Shown here: one piece after another, positions 10,501 to 18,986 of the stretch
Position numbering within the stretch: the stretch's first letter is position 1
Layout: each line of letters opens with the position of its first letter
Assembly (NCBI GenBank): GCA_023151275.1
Contig: JAKLJI010000028.1
Coordinates: 1-38,518, forward strand
DNA: 38,518 nucleotides
Direction of reading: 5' to 3'
From: Bacteroidia bacterium
GTDB lineage: Bacteria; Bacteroidota; Bacteroidia; UKL13-3
Made by a program: the position numbers and the translations under genes
The notes under the pieces: generated by a model
Databases searched by the model: none
What the model was told of the DNA's origin: nothing
Seen by the model: the letters and a program-made list of their open reading frames with translations, nothing else

Positions 10501-13500
10501 TACCAACCGAGATCAAAGCAGAACCTTCTTCAACCGAGGTGGCATAATTGATAGCTTATACACCGTTCGATTAATTGCCACAAGCAAATGGGGTTGCAAG
10601 GATACACTCAGCAATACCGTGACGGTGTATCCATTCCCTAAAGCTGATTTCTCGGCTAGTGTCATTTCCAATTGTGCACCCTTTGCCATTGGCAGTTCGG
10701 TGATTAGTTTGAACCAATACCCTATTGCCAACGATACCTATACCTGGCATATTTTAGACAAAGCACATAACATCCTGAGCACATCCAGCGGAACAAGTAT
10801 TCCAAGCCATACGCTCAATCAACCCAACGACACGGTGTACTACCGACTCATTACCTCGAATGTACACGGATGTAAACCGGATACCTTAACTCGCATGTTC
10901 AGAACCATTGAAAATCCGAAAGCTTTATTTAGCCTGAGTGATTCGGTAGGTTGCCATCCTTTGAACATAAATCTGACAAGTCAAAGTACCGTCGGAGTTA
11001 ATCATTCCTGGAACTTTGGCAATGGAGCAACAAGCACCACAATCAATCCAAGCCAAAACTTTATCAATACCAGTTTTACCAAAGATACTACCTACTTTGT
11101 ACGCTTGGTGGTAACCGCTGGGACAGGTTGTCGAGATACCTTGATCAAGCCGCTCACTGTTTATCCGAAGCCATTGGCAGCATTTTCGATAAGTCCGCAA
11201 GCATGTGCAAAATCTGTTGTGAGCGTTGTTAATAGCAGCCAACACAAAGGAAGTTTCGCCACATGGAATTGGAGCAGAATGAGTCCAACACAATCTTTGC
11301 TTCAGGCATCCGACAGCACCTTACGCGAACCCCAATTTGCATTGCCTGATAACCAAGGAACAAGTGATAGCAGCTATACCCTCAGGTTACGCGTAACCAG
11401 CTTGGATGGATGTTCAGCAGATACATTCCGAAGTTTTACCGGATTACGAAGACCCTTGGCAGGTTTCAATTTACCCAATCCTACTTGCGGACCCGTGCTG
11501 GTGAATTCAAGCAATACCACAAGCAATGTTGGGGCAAGCTTCCAATGGACATCACAACCTTCAGGAGTAAGCATTAGCAATCCCAACGCAACTTCACCCA
11601 GCTTCAGCTTCCCATTAAACGGCAGCGCCGATTCACTTAACTACCGGATAACTTTATTGGCCATAAGCTCAACAGGTAATTGCCGTGATTCCATCGGCAA
11701 AACAGTTACCGTATATCCGAAACCCATTGCCAGCTTCAGCAGTAATGCCCTTGATAGTTGCGGACCTAGAAGGATGGAATTCATCAATAACTCAGACCCA
11801 AGAAATGGAGAAGACTCAAACAGCATGACCTGGAACTGGAGCTACCTGGGCAAGCAAATTTTTAGCAAACATGCAGCTGACACATTCCGAAACAGTGGCG
11901 TGGTGGATAGCATTTATGCGGTACGTTTGATTGTTACCAGTCAGCATGGTTGTAAGGATAGCACAAGCAAAGACATTCGTGTACGCCCCGATGCCAAAGC
12001 ACAATTCAGCAGAAGCATCAGCATCAGTTGTGCGCCCTTCCAAATCACGAGCAGCATTATCAGCACAAGCATTTTCCCGGAGGCCAATAGCAGTTACGAA
12101 TGGTATGCCAATCAAAGTTACTTGGGTTCAGGTAGCACATTTCCGGGATTTAATTTAGCCAATCAAGCGGATAGCGTTTTGATTAAACTAAAAGTGTTGA
12201 GCAAAAATGGCTGTAAGCACGATAGCATGTCGCTTTGGTTTTATACCATTGAAAATCCAAAGCCGAATTTCATCGCCATTGACAGCGTGAGCTGCAGCGG
12301 CAAAACGGTTCAGTTTACCAACTTATCTACTCCCACAAGTGGTTTAGCCTATACCTGGCAATTTGGAAGCAGCGCGCAAAGCAGTAATCAAAGCAACCCC
12401 AGCTTTAGCTTTACCAATTCTGGAAACCTTGATACAACGGTATTCATCAAACTGATAACCCTTGCAGGAGGAACAGGTTGTAAAGACTCGCTTATCAAAA
12501 GCATTGTAATTAAGCCATTGCCTAATCCCGATTTCCAGTTAAGCGATTCGGTGAATTGTTATCCATCTCCTGTATTGGCCACTATCAGTTCAGGCAATCA
12601 ACCACCCATTAACCCATCCACTTACCGCTGGGTAGCCGGACCAACAGGAATTAGTCTGCTCAACGATACTGCATCTGCAAGCAATAGCTTTCAATTTACC
12701 GACAATCAATCGGGCAATTCAAATGTGTATTGGGTGCGTTTGAAAGTAGCCTCCAATTTTGGATGTATTGACAGCATCAGCAAAGCCTTACGCATACCTA
12801 GCCGACCCATTGCCTCATTTGTGTTTAATCCGGGAAATGGCTGTGGACCATTCAGCAGCATAGCCACTAGCAATTCAAGTTTTGGCACTAGCTATACCTG
12901 GAAAGATTTAAGTCAGCAAGGAACTGTGAACAACCCAAGCGCATCAAGTACAGGCATTAGCTACCCCGTGCACCGTGGCAATCTGGATTCAATTTATGCC
13001 CTGCGATTGATTGTGAGAAGCAATGAAGGTTGCTTAGATTCAATTAGCAAAACCGTTACGGTACATCCTAAACCCATAGCCAGATTTGTGGTGGATACGA
13101 GCAGCGGTTGTGCCCCATTGCACATCAACTTTAGCAGCAATTCCATTGTGAAAAAGCCTGCCAGTTTGAATTGGAACTTTGGAGATGGAAGCGCGATTGT
13201 TATCAGCAGCAATGACAGTTCAAGCCATACCTATTTGGGCTCCAAATGGCAGGACACCAGCTATACTTCGCGACTAATTATCCAATCGGCAGACGGATGC
13301 AAAGACACCGTTTATAAATCCATTTTTGTTCAAAGTGGTGCCTATGCCGATATTGTTCTTCCCGATACCCAATTGTGTTCATCTAAACTAAATCCGGCAT
13401 CGCTGCTCATTCAAAACAAATCCTATGGTAGCGTTGATACCTTTTACTGGGATTTTGGCGATGGACAACAACTAATTACCACATCAGACAGTGCCATTCG

Positions 13501-15913
13501 CCATCCATACAATCAAGAAGGGTATTACAAAATAACCTTGCGGGCAAAGAACGATTGCCGTGAAAGCTTTGATTCGGCTTATGTGCTTGTTCAAACCCCA
13601 GCCCGGGTTCAAATTACCAAGAGCGATTCGGTAGGATGTAGTCCGATGAAAGTAAGTTTTACCAACCTAAGCACCGATACATTCAGGGCACAATTCTATT
13701 GGAACATGGGCAATGGAAACACCTATTCAAGTTTTCAAATACCGGAGCAAACCTACCTGCAAAGTGCTGTCACAGATACCTTCTATTACATACGCCATAC
13801 CATAAGCAATGTGTGCGGAAGCTTTAGTATTTTGGATACCGTTCGTGTATTGCCTTTACCAACTTCCTATTTCCTTACCAATACAGATTCGGGATGTTCA
13901 CCCTTGGCCGTAACGGTACTCAACCTCAGCTATGGCGTTCCACAAACCTACAATTGGGACTTTGGAAACGGCTATATCAGCACACGCAGAAACCCCAATC
14001 CGGATTCTTTGGTGTACCGCACCCTTGATACACCAACAGTGTATTTGATTAAGTTGGTAGTAAGCAATATTTGCGGAAGCGATAGCAGTTTCAAACGCAT
14101 CAAAGTGATGCCTAATACCGTGAACTCGTTCTTTACCGCAGATGTTCAAAACGGTTGTGATGCACTTACGGTTCGGTTCACCGACTACTCAAGCGGCGGA
14201 CAAAACCTGAGTTGGAATTTTGGGGATGGAACAGGCAGCACGGCAAAAAATCCAAGCCATACCTTTACGCAGCCGGGCATTTACCGCGTATCGCAATTTG
14301 TAAACAACAACTGTAGTTTTGATACCAGTTCGGTACTCATTCAGGTGTATCCAAGTCCGGCCTTTAGCATCGCCAAACAAAGCAAAGCAGCTTGCATGGA
14401 AGAACCTGTGCAATTCAGCGCTACCTTAACAGACCCGGGCACATTGATTTGGTATTTTGGGGATGGAGATTCCTCCTTCCAACAAAATCCTACACATCGC
14501 TACACAACATCCGGAATCAAAATCATCAAAGCCGTGATGGTATCGGCATTGAATTCCTGTACGAAAACGCTTTGGGATACGCTACTCATCAATCCATTGC
14601 CCGGTGCGACAATAATTGCAGATACCAGCAGAGCCTGTCAAAATGAAGGTTTCCATTTCATGGGCACAACTCAAACTCCGGCATTCCTGCAATGGGATTT
14701 TGGGGATGGTAGTTTTGGAAACGGAAATTCAGTAAGCCATTACTTCAATCAAGCCGGCAGCTTCAGCATACGCTTGGTAGCCACAAGTGCTGCAGGCTGT
14801 TCGGATACGGCACAAAAAATAATCACGGTATATCCTGCTCCGGATGCATCGTTTGTTATGAGTCCGAGAGACACCTGCAATGGACCAGCTTGGGTTAACT
14901 TTACCAATACCAGTCCGGGAGCGAATACATACCTCTGGCAATTTCACGATGGAAGCAGTTCAAGTTCCATCAACGAACGCAAATTTTATTCAGGACTAGG
15001 CAGCTATGCCATCCGTTTGATTGCTACGAACGGCTTCCTGTGCAAGGACTCGGCCATTGACAGTTTCGCCATACTAGACAAACCGGTAGCTGCATTTGAT
15101 TTCACACCGGAAGATTTGTGTGAAGGAGAAAGCGTTCAGTTCAACAATCAAAGTTTAAGAGGCAAGCGCTTCACCTGGTATTTTGGCGATGGAGACAGCT
15201 CGCAGCAGGAAAATCCAAGTCATCGCTACTTGGATTCGGGCGAATACCGGGTAAGGTTGATAGCCTATGCAGGCAGTGTTTGTTTGGACAGTTTAACTGC
15301 ATCAAAAACGGTGAAGGTGCATCCGAAACCGAGGCCTTCAATGCTCATTCAAGTTGACAGTACAGAAAAGCCAGTACGCACCGTAAGCTTTGCTTATACA
15401 GGCACACATGGCAAACGAGTAAGTTGGAATTTTGGTGATGGCTCTGAATCGCAAGGCAATCAGGTAATGCACAAGTACACGTATGGGTACAACGACTCTT
15501 GCTTCAATGTAAGCGCATCGATTCTGTCCGATTATGGCTGTGACACATTGCTCGTACAACGCATTTGCTTACCTGCTTACAAGTATGGCTTATTTGTTCC
15601 GAATGCCTTCACACCTGATCATGGCATAGCTGAAGTAAGGGAATTCAAACCGGTAGGAAAAGAAATCAAAACCTATCATTTGCGCATCTTTACCAAATGG
15701 GGAGAATTGGTGTTTGAGTCAACCGAACTAGCAGATGGAAGTCCGGCAAAAGGATGGGACGGCAGGCACAAAGACAGCGGAGTATCCCTGGATCAGGGCT
15801 CATATATCTGGACCATAGAAGCGGTGTTTACCAATGAACAAGCCTGGGATGGAATGCTATTTCCGGGAGCCAGCAAAAAAGTTAAAGTAGGAAATGTAAC
15901 GCTAATCCGATGA
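4559..15913 (+). CDS. Giant PKD-repeat surface protein with T9SS type B sorting domain
   Basis: A 3784-residue secreted protein, probably an adhesin or surface filament. The N-terminus has a long signal peptide ending near LFSQ (about residue 39). The body is Ser/Thr/Asn-rich and built from tandem Ig-like domains. Residues of about 740-1240 carry PKD-like units with a recurring CSG start; elsewhere WxFGDG-type PKD motifs occur about 15 times, for example WNFGDGTGS and two near-identical GDGDSS units close to the C-terminus. Residues 3675-3784 match the gliding-motility-associated C-terminal domain (TIGR04131): VPNAFTPD, IFTKWGELVFES, GWDGR and a GSYIW strand. This sends proteins through the type IX system. 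The stop overlaps the start of the PorP/SprF gene by 4 bp, the usual partner arrangement for type B cargo. A block of about 450 residues is repeated (see findings). Confidence 0.93.
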   Translation: MKHFYPFLLSLFSPFLKKGKLHFALLLLFLSTSHSLFSQGFKIHSFLGNRCNNQSFQLVFTYDTLNAPTAPIIAELSDAAGIFNPIPPSIGSISSLSGGSDTITCSFSGIPAGSNYRIRIKSNNSPPWMDTSSSFSISIPTVSFTFTNNNACAGAVVLFSNTSTGVGSLSCNWDFGTNPGSPGTSTLCFPGVSFSPPPGGGSVNYTVALTVTDGQGCKASTTNIVTVKQNPNPLFDTANVTSTATFDHSQNLFIGDCSVTMQSPNFNFVIGNTSTTSSSITSYSINWGDGTANTILPNFVTTSHLYTQLGLFNINLTATAVNGCQFTKTYQFFNGNSPSGNLTTIPNINDCVPYTITWQVDTSTTNSNPPGTTYTFEVNDGSPIQNFTQSTLPTSISHTFTVSSCSIPPSNSFTIKFTPKNPCQPYPTTFTARPSQKPVASFTINPSNTICTNTNVSINNTSIGNYFIGSTCFSNFEKYWFITPATGWTLLSGQLAPSPTAINGSNNLSLSFQQPGNYQIKLRIVRSNSGGNLSRCFADSAIQTICVQPIPIPSFTLNVSPSSNCKPTLVSAANTSNTLSSCATPVYTWTIRDSSTTGSTPVLPGTRFIFANGTDSNSLNPSFQFLQKGRYIIRLRISNTCPGNFFKDTLIIIRDIPVVGLRPDIIYCGPQSLSFSSSNPAHVATYDSSFSPINSYAWSISPASGYSFVSGNASSPFPTIQFTNTTNLPITYRLILTATNACGVSNPDTQNITINPKPIVTANSLNPAFCSGGTAQITLSHNLAGGVLYGWRAYPSSPNISGFSNSSSPVSGPINQTLFNSGSTTETVTYKIAASQSSTNCFGDSSSVVVTVYPIPKVQAIAQAICSGATLSLPLNSTVSGALFTWTANSKASLVSGFSNNPTPAPGPILHTLINSSNSTVDTVRYTIRASANGCNSPDTLIQIRVSPTPVVSASNQTLCSGTQLGLNASSSVAGSSFAYTAQLISGTATGFGGGTSIPINQTLTNTGTTPALIRYSLSTTSPAPAFCPSAPVLIDVTVQPKPALSVSSTSTICSGSSTSINLSSNVTNTLYRYNATLVSGSSTFGFYSKTTDTLGPISQTLFNNGSTNAVVRYFITPRIGNCSGDSVQHEVTIIPGPIPGTIGSMGPFCSGNNAFNLQLSGSSGTIVRWEKSVAPFTSFDPIANTNAILPQSGLTQTTKYRVVINTGAGGACGSVTTPEVTVQIDSISLGGTLSAWDTVCTGTNSGNLTLSGSRGQIQSWQSASNPLGSWTNISGTANQSNYTFSNLSNTTWYKVLVKNGVCPSAISDSVRILVDQQPSNALAFDTSFCLLTAGIPITGFVRAQAISIGNGNWQFLSGPSSSSVSSPQLLSTPISNLLQGDYYFTWRVSNGKCPSKVDTAKVSIYPPLQSSIGSEQTICQGQTAATLTGLATSGGTGTYTYQWEQSTNNIIYTNINGATLSNYSPGALSSSTWFRRITRSGTCVHISSSVKITVLPSIGGNSISADQAYCIGNTSNPITGSSPTGGDGTFKYQWQRFSGGTWVNAGGADTLQNYAPGALSQTTQFRRLVTSNVCSGAQQSISNSVTHTVYPLPVVQAGADIIKCNNQPKFKLLGNPLSGTWSGPQPIVADSIDPTQYALGTYSLIYTYTNSNGCTNRDTLNFTVIAPPVVDAGSNFSICQNSPAVQLSGFNPAGGTWSGPGVSSGGLFNPSTAGAGTKQLIYSFTAGSGCNGTDTLLIMVQPKPDPGFILPVRACALDTILLSATSNPSANLASLVWSLSNNGGMSNAILGSTTAANTQAIFPENQGNTDITYTVKLIQVTNQGCSDSISKTIVHLRRPLAQFNTGAAINCGPASYSILNTTSNVASTYLWSVNPTGNVSIVTPTAANPQVNLPVNTSNAQISYQLQLIATRNTGDLGCRDTAIANLIVYPKPQAAFTLSPNAAGCSPLPVTFTNASNPKNGESINEMSFSWTFGGLAADTNRDQSRTFFNRGGIIDSLYTVRLIATSKWGCKDTLSNTVTVYPFPKADFSASVISNCAPFAIGSSVISLNQYPIANDTYTWHILDKAHNILSTSSGTSIPSHTLNQPNDTVYYRLITSNVHGCKPDTLTRMFRTIENPKALFSLSDSVGCHPLNINLTSQSTVGVNHSWNFGNGATSTTINPSQNFINTSFTKDTTYFVRLVVTAGTGCRDTLIKPLTVYPKPLAAFSISPQACAKSVVSVVNSSQHKGSFATWNWSRMSPTQSLLQASDSTLREPQFALPDNQGTSDSSYTLRLRVTSLDGCSADTFRSFTGLRRPLAGFNLPNPTCGPVLVNSSNTTSNVGASFQWTSQPSGVSISNPNATSPSFSFPLNGSADSLNYRITLLAISSTGNCRDSIGKTVTVYPKPIASFSSNALDSCGPRRMEFINNSDPRNGEDSNSMTWNWSYLGKQIFSKHAADTFRNSGVVDSIYAVRLIVTSQHGCKDSTSKDIRVRPDAKAQFSRSISISCAPFQITSSIISTSIFPEANSSYEWYANQSYLGSGSTFPGFNLANQADSVLIKLKVLSKNGCKHDSMSLWFYTIENPKPNFIAIDSVSCSGKTVQFTNLSTPTSGLAYTWQFGSSAQSSNQSNPSFSFTNSGNLDTTVFIKLITLAGGTGCKDSLIKSIVIKPLPNPDFQLSDSVNCYPSPVLATISSGNQPPINPSTYRWVAGPTGISLLNDTASASNSFQFTDNQSGNSNVYWVRLKVASNFGCIDSISKALRIPSRPIASFVFNPGNGCGPFSSIATSNSSFGTSYTWKDLSQQGTVNNPSASSTGISYPVHRGNLDSIYALRLIVRSNEGCLDSISKTVTVHPKPIARFVVDTSSGCAPLHINFSSNSIVKKPASLNWNFGDGSAIVISSNDSSSHTYLGSKWQDTSYTSRLIIQSADGCKDTVYKSIFVQSGAYADIVLPDTQLCSSKLNPASLLIQNKSYGSVDTFYWDFGDGQQLITTSDSAIRHPYNQEGYYKITLRAKNDCRESFDSAYVLVQTPARVQITKSDSVGCSPMKVSFTNLSTDTFRAQFYWNMGNGNTYSSFQIPEQTYLQSAVTDTFYYIRHTISNVCGSFSILDTVRVLPLPTSYFLTNTDSGCSPLAVTVLNLSYGVPQTYNWDFGNGYISTRRNPNPDSLVYRTLDTPTVYLIKLVVSNICGSDSSFKRIKVMPNTVNSFFTADVQNGCDALTVRFTDYSSGGQNLSWNFGDGTGSTAKNPSHTFTQPGIYRVSQFVNNNCSFDTSSVLIQVYPSPAFSIAKQSKAACMEEPVQFSATLTDPGTLIWYFGDGDSSFQQNPTHRYTTSGIKIIKAVMVSALNSCTKTLWDTLLINPLPGATIIADTSRACQNEGFHFMGTTQTPAFLQWDFGDGSFGNGNSVSHYFNQAGSFSIRLVATSAAGCSDTAQKIITVYPAPDASFVMSPRDTCNGPAWVNFTNTSPGANTYLWQFHDGSSSSSINERKFYSGLGSYAIRLIATNGFLCKDSAIDSFAILDKPVAAFDFTPEDLCEGESVQFNNQSLRGKRFTWYFGDGDSSQQENPSHRYLDSGEYRVRLIAYAGSVCLDSLTASKTVKVHPKPRPSMLIQVDSTEKPVRTVSFAYTGTHGKRVSWNFGDGSESQGNQVMHKYTYGYNDSCFNVSASILSDYGCDTLLVQRICLPAYKYGLFVPNAFTPDHGIAEVREFKPVGKEIKTYHLRIFTKWGELVFESTELADGSPAKGWDGRHKDSGVSLDQGSYIWTIEAVFTNEQAWDGMLFPGASKKVKVGNVTLIR

Positions 15914-16983
15914 AGAAGTTAATCCATTTATGCCTGCTGTTTTATGCTTTTAGCTTGCAAGCACAAGACCCTATGCTTATTCAGTTTCAGAATCAAAAAC
16001 TGGAACTGAATCCTGCCTATGGAGGACATTCCGGCCCCGGAAGTTTGCATTTAGCCTTTGCAAAACGCACCTCCTTCTTTCCCGTTCGAGGACCTTTTAA
16101 TTATACAAGTGCGGCCGTTGATTTTAGCCCATGTTTTATTAAAAACATTGGCCTGGGAGTCCTTCTTAATAATGAAGTACAAGGAGACGGCCTTTACAGT
16201 AGGACAAGAGCAGGAATAAATCTAGCTTATGGTGTTGCCCTGAATGACAACAACTCCCTATTTTTTGGAATAAGGCCAGGCTTTGTGCACCAAGTCATTG
16301 ATTGGAATGAATTCACGTTTCCGGACCAATTAGACCCTATGCTTGGAATAACACAACCTTCTTTTTACGATCAAAAAGCAAGGGAAACCTCTACTACTCC
16401 AAACATCGATGCTGGGATAAAATACAATAGGTACAAAAATGGCAAACCACAATTCATGTTAGGCATTAGTGGTTTTAATTTAATTGAACCAGAAATTGGA
16501 TTACTGACAGAATTTACACTCAAAAGGCGAATAAGCGTTCACGGCTCAGTTACTTACGGACGTAACACTAAGCTGTATCATAGGACTAGTCTGCGGGCAG
16601 ACTTTCAAAACAACAATTACCTTTTCGCGATTAATCAGGAGCTGCTCATTGAAAACAAACTTACAATGATCTTAGGGGCATCAAGTCCTGTGCATTCACA
16701 ATTTACAAAGGACGTAAGCATGTTCTTTGCATCCGTTGGATTAATGTATCAACCAGTCCAATCTTTATCCTTTTATTTCGCATATGAAAACAATGGAAGA
16801 GGTAAAATGATAAGAGGCCGAACCAGTTCATTTGAAATTGGAATAATCTTGAAATCGTTTAACTCTTTCTGCAAAGGATTTGGACTAAAGGAGGCATTTG
16901 ACTTCAATCCCAACAAGAAAATCATTCAGCCGATGGAGTGTCCAAGTTTTTATCAAGGAGACAAAAAAATCAAAAGCTTCTAA
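15910..16983 (+). CDS. PorP/SprF family type IX secretion outer-membrane protein
   Basis: A 357-residue predicted outer-membrane beta-barrel. The signal peptide ends at LQAQ (about residue 19) and is followed by DPMLIQFQNQ and the family's LNPAYGG motif. Alternating hydrophobic strands and Gly/Asn turns fill the rest, as in PorP/SprF proteins. In the SprB/SprF model such proteins help secrete or anchor one particular type B cargo. The start ATG overlaps the stop of the giant PKD gene (ATGA), so the two are very likely translationally coupled and this is the dedicated partner. The C-terminus (after about residue 315) is Cys-containing and Lys-rich and may be a periplasmic extension. Confidence 0.9.
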   Translation: MKKLIHLCLLFYAFSLQAQDPMLIQFQNQKLELNPAYGGHSGPGSLHLAFAKRTSFFPVRGPFNYTSAAVDFSPCFIKNIGLGVLLNNEVQGDGLYSRTRAGINLAYGVALNDNNSLFFGIRPGFVHQVIDWNEFTFPDQLDPMLGITQPSFYDQKARETSTTPNIDAGIKYNRYKNGKPQFMLGISGFNLIEPEIGLLTEFTLKRRISVHGSVTYGRNTKLYHRTSLRADFQNNNYLFAINQELLIENKLTMILGASSPVHSQFTKDVSMFFASVGLMYQPVQSLSFYFAYENNGRGKMIRGRTSSFEIGIILKSFNSFCKGFGLKEAFDFNPNKKIIQPMECPSFYQGDKKIKSF

Positions 16984-16995
16984 GCCAAGCCTACC

Positions 16996-17895
16996 ATGAA
17001 ACAAAGTCCTGCTGAACTTTCCAATCCAACCGAAGCCTTCTTGTATTATTTGGAGCGCAGAGACCTGGAGATGCTGGACTTGCTCTTGGATGAAGAAGCC
17101 AGCTATTTCGGGGTAAGCAAAGCCACCTTCTTGGAAGCTTTAACATACATTTTCAATCAGGTTAAGCTTGCCGGAAGTCCGCATGCCATTTGCATTAAGA
17201 AAGTCAGTTCCGCAAAAAACAGGTACCGGATTTCCTGGTTCAATGACAGTGATTGGTTGGTGATTGATATCTTGGAAAAAGATTCCAGAATTATCGAACT
17301 AAAATTGGCCAAAAAGCCACCCTACTATGTGGAGGAGAGGAACACATTTTACTTGTGTTTTGGTGATGATGAATTGAAGGATTTCAAACCCTCTGTGGAG
17401 TACCTACTCGAGGTTCAGCAGTATCAGAAAGCTTATGAAGAATTGGTTCGGGATGAGCCCGTGGTGATGGACTTGGATGTCTTACAAAATTGGTTAAGCC
17501 GACATCAAGCGTTGTATGAGGAAGCCGAGCAGAAAACAAATTATTCCAAACCAAAACCTTTTAGAACACTCTACTTCAACATGGAGCTGTTGCTGGAGGA
17601 ACTTGAACTGGCACCGCAAGCGGAGTATGCATTGAACCGTTTTCGGAACATGAATAAGATAGACATGGAAGAGTGGTTAGCTGAGTTTAACCGTTTGTAC
17701 TATTGCGAGACCTTGGGCTATGAACTGAATTTTCAGGAAATGAATCCGCAAGATTTCAGTCTAAAATCAACCCTCTATCCCAATTTGTATTTCAAAGGAG
17801 AGGTGTTTTTTACTATTCTTGAATTCAACGAACGCTACAAGCATTACGCTCGGGAATTGTACGAGATTCCAAAGCCCATAAAAGAGGAGGATTGA
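16996..17895 (+). CDS. Unrecognised cytoplasmic protein, intact copy of a duplicated gene
   Basis: I do not recognise this 299-residue protein. It has no signal peptide or membrane segment and is acidic. The first 110 residues alternate helices and strands in an order that could suit an NTF2-like fold, but this is weak. The remainder is helical and rich in Glu, Tyr and Leu. It starts 12 bp after porP/sprF and could be read with that operon. The part from residue 31 onward is repeated almost perfectly at 18987-19796. The two coding copies share a 468-bp run without a mismatch (17145-17612), while the DNA after the stop codons is only loosely similar. This is the complete copy and has an ATG start. 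Confidence 0.8.
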   Translation: MKQSPAELSNPTEAFLYYLERRDLEMLDLLLDEEASYFGVSKATFLEALTYIFNQVKLAGSPHAICIKKVSSAKNRYRISWFNDSDWLVIDILEKDSRIIELKLAKKPPYYVEERNTFYLCFGDDELKDFKPSVEYLLEVQQYQKAYEELVRDEPVVMDLDVLQNWLSRHQALYEEAEQKTNYSKPKPFRTLYFNMELLLEELELAPQAEYALNRFRNMNKIDMEEWLAEFNRLYYCETLGYELNFQEMNPQDFSLKSTLYPNLYFKGEVFFTILEFNERYKHYARELYEIPKPIKEED

Positions 17896-17965
17896 TTGGA
17901 GCTAAGTATTCAATAGCAATGAAAATAGAACTATTAGTTGCCAGGGTTCTCTTGGATTAGGTCAA
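17085..17965 (+). repeat. Direct repeat, copy 1 (partner at about 18987-19866)
   Basis: The segment from TTG GAT GAA at 17085 to just past the stop codon is repeated at an offset of about 1901 bp. I count only a handful of mismatches in the coding part, placed near its ends (including 17143-17144, 17613, 17814 and 17817). Similarity drops sharply after the TGA, but a diverged match (shared TTAGTTGCC and CTCTTGGAT) continues for about 65 bp. Confidence 0.9.
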
Positions 17966-18144
17966 AATTAAACTGTCAAAAGGACCACCCATCAGCCCTC
18001 CAATAAACATCGTAGAAATCGAGCTTTCCCATTTGAGCATGCATTAAGATGGCACAAGGACCTGATAAACCGTAAGATTGTTTAGCGTAAAGCTTTATAT
18101 TAACCCATCAAACTCGAGGAGTTTCAAAAGATAAAATTTCAACT

Positions 18145-18963
18145 ATGGCAAAAGGAAGAAAAATACAGGTAAAAGACGCTGAAATTACTATTATCGAAAA
18201 AGAGGAAAACGACTTTATTTGCCTTACCGATATGACAGTAAATTTAAATGAAGGCAGCGGTTTAATCGGAAAATGGATTACGAATAAAAACACACTCGAA
18301 TACCTTGGAACTTGGTAAAAAATCAACAATTCCGAATTCAATTACCCCGAATTCGGGGTAATTGAAAAAGAGGCCGGGGTAAACCGATTCATCATGTCTG
18401 TTGGCCAATGGATTGAAAGAACAAATGCTACTGGGATGCTAGTAAAACCAGGTCGTTACGGAGGAACCTTTGCCCATAAGGACATTGCCTTTCACTTTGC
18501 TATGTGGTTAAGCCCGGAATTTCAGATTTACCTAATCAAGGAATTTCAGCGATTAAAAGAAGCCGAAACAAATAGGAATAAACTGGAATGGAACCTGCAA
18601 AGAACCCTTGCCAAAGTCAATTATCGCATACATACTGATGCTATTAAAGAACACCTTATTCCGCCTGCATTACCTAAGGAGAAACTAAATTTCACCTATG
18701 CTGATGAAGCTGATATGCTAAACATGGCTTTATTTGGTATGACTGCCAAACAATGGAGAGATAAAAAAAACAATGTTCAAGGAAATATTCGTGACGATGC
18801 AACCATAGAGCAATTGGTTGTGTTATCAAACCTTGAAAGCATCAATGCAGTATTGATTCACCAAGGTTTATCACAGTCTGAAAGACTTACTCAACTCAAT
18901 AAAATCGCAATTACACAGATGAAATCCTTACTTGGGAATAAACGTTTAAAACAACTGAAATAA
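18145..18963 (+). pseudogene. KilA-N domain protein broken by an in-frame ochre codon
   Basis: Read through one stop, this is a 272-codon KilA-N protein. The N-terminal part (MAKGRKIQVKD, then ICLTDM and LIGKWITNKNTLEYLGTW) ends at TAA 18316-18318, codon 58, where the family usually has Glu or Gln. The same frame then continues without a shift through VGQWIERTNATGM, GRYGGTFAHKDIAFHFA and SPEFQIYLIKEFQRLKE to a helical tail of unknown function. KilA-N is a DNA-binding domain common in phages and in chromosomal islands of Bacteroidota. The downstream part could restart at ATG 18394, but it would lack a third of the DNA-binding domain. The gene lies exactly between the two copies of the neighbouring unrecognised gene, which suggests it arrived as an insertion. 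Confidence 0.85.
18337..18366. repeat. Perfect 30-bp palindrome inside the KilA-N frame
   Basis: Both arms of 15 bases are exact, reading TTCAATTACCCCGAA and its complement, centred on a GAATTC. It begins 18 bp after the premature stop codon and lies in the KilA-N coding frame (reading FNYPEFGVIE). It could be a binding site, an RNA hairpin or a chance coding palindrome. Confidence 0.9.
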
Positions 18964-18986
18964 TGGAAAACTGAGCACAAATACAA

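Noticed and set aside
4903-15559. Many 60-120 codon frames antisense to, or out of frame with, the giant PKD gene
   Set aside because: The long Ser/Thr/Asn-rich coding sequence produces shadow frames; none has a family motif and the sense frame is unbroken for 3784 codons.
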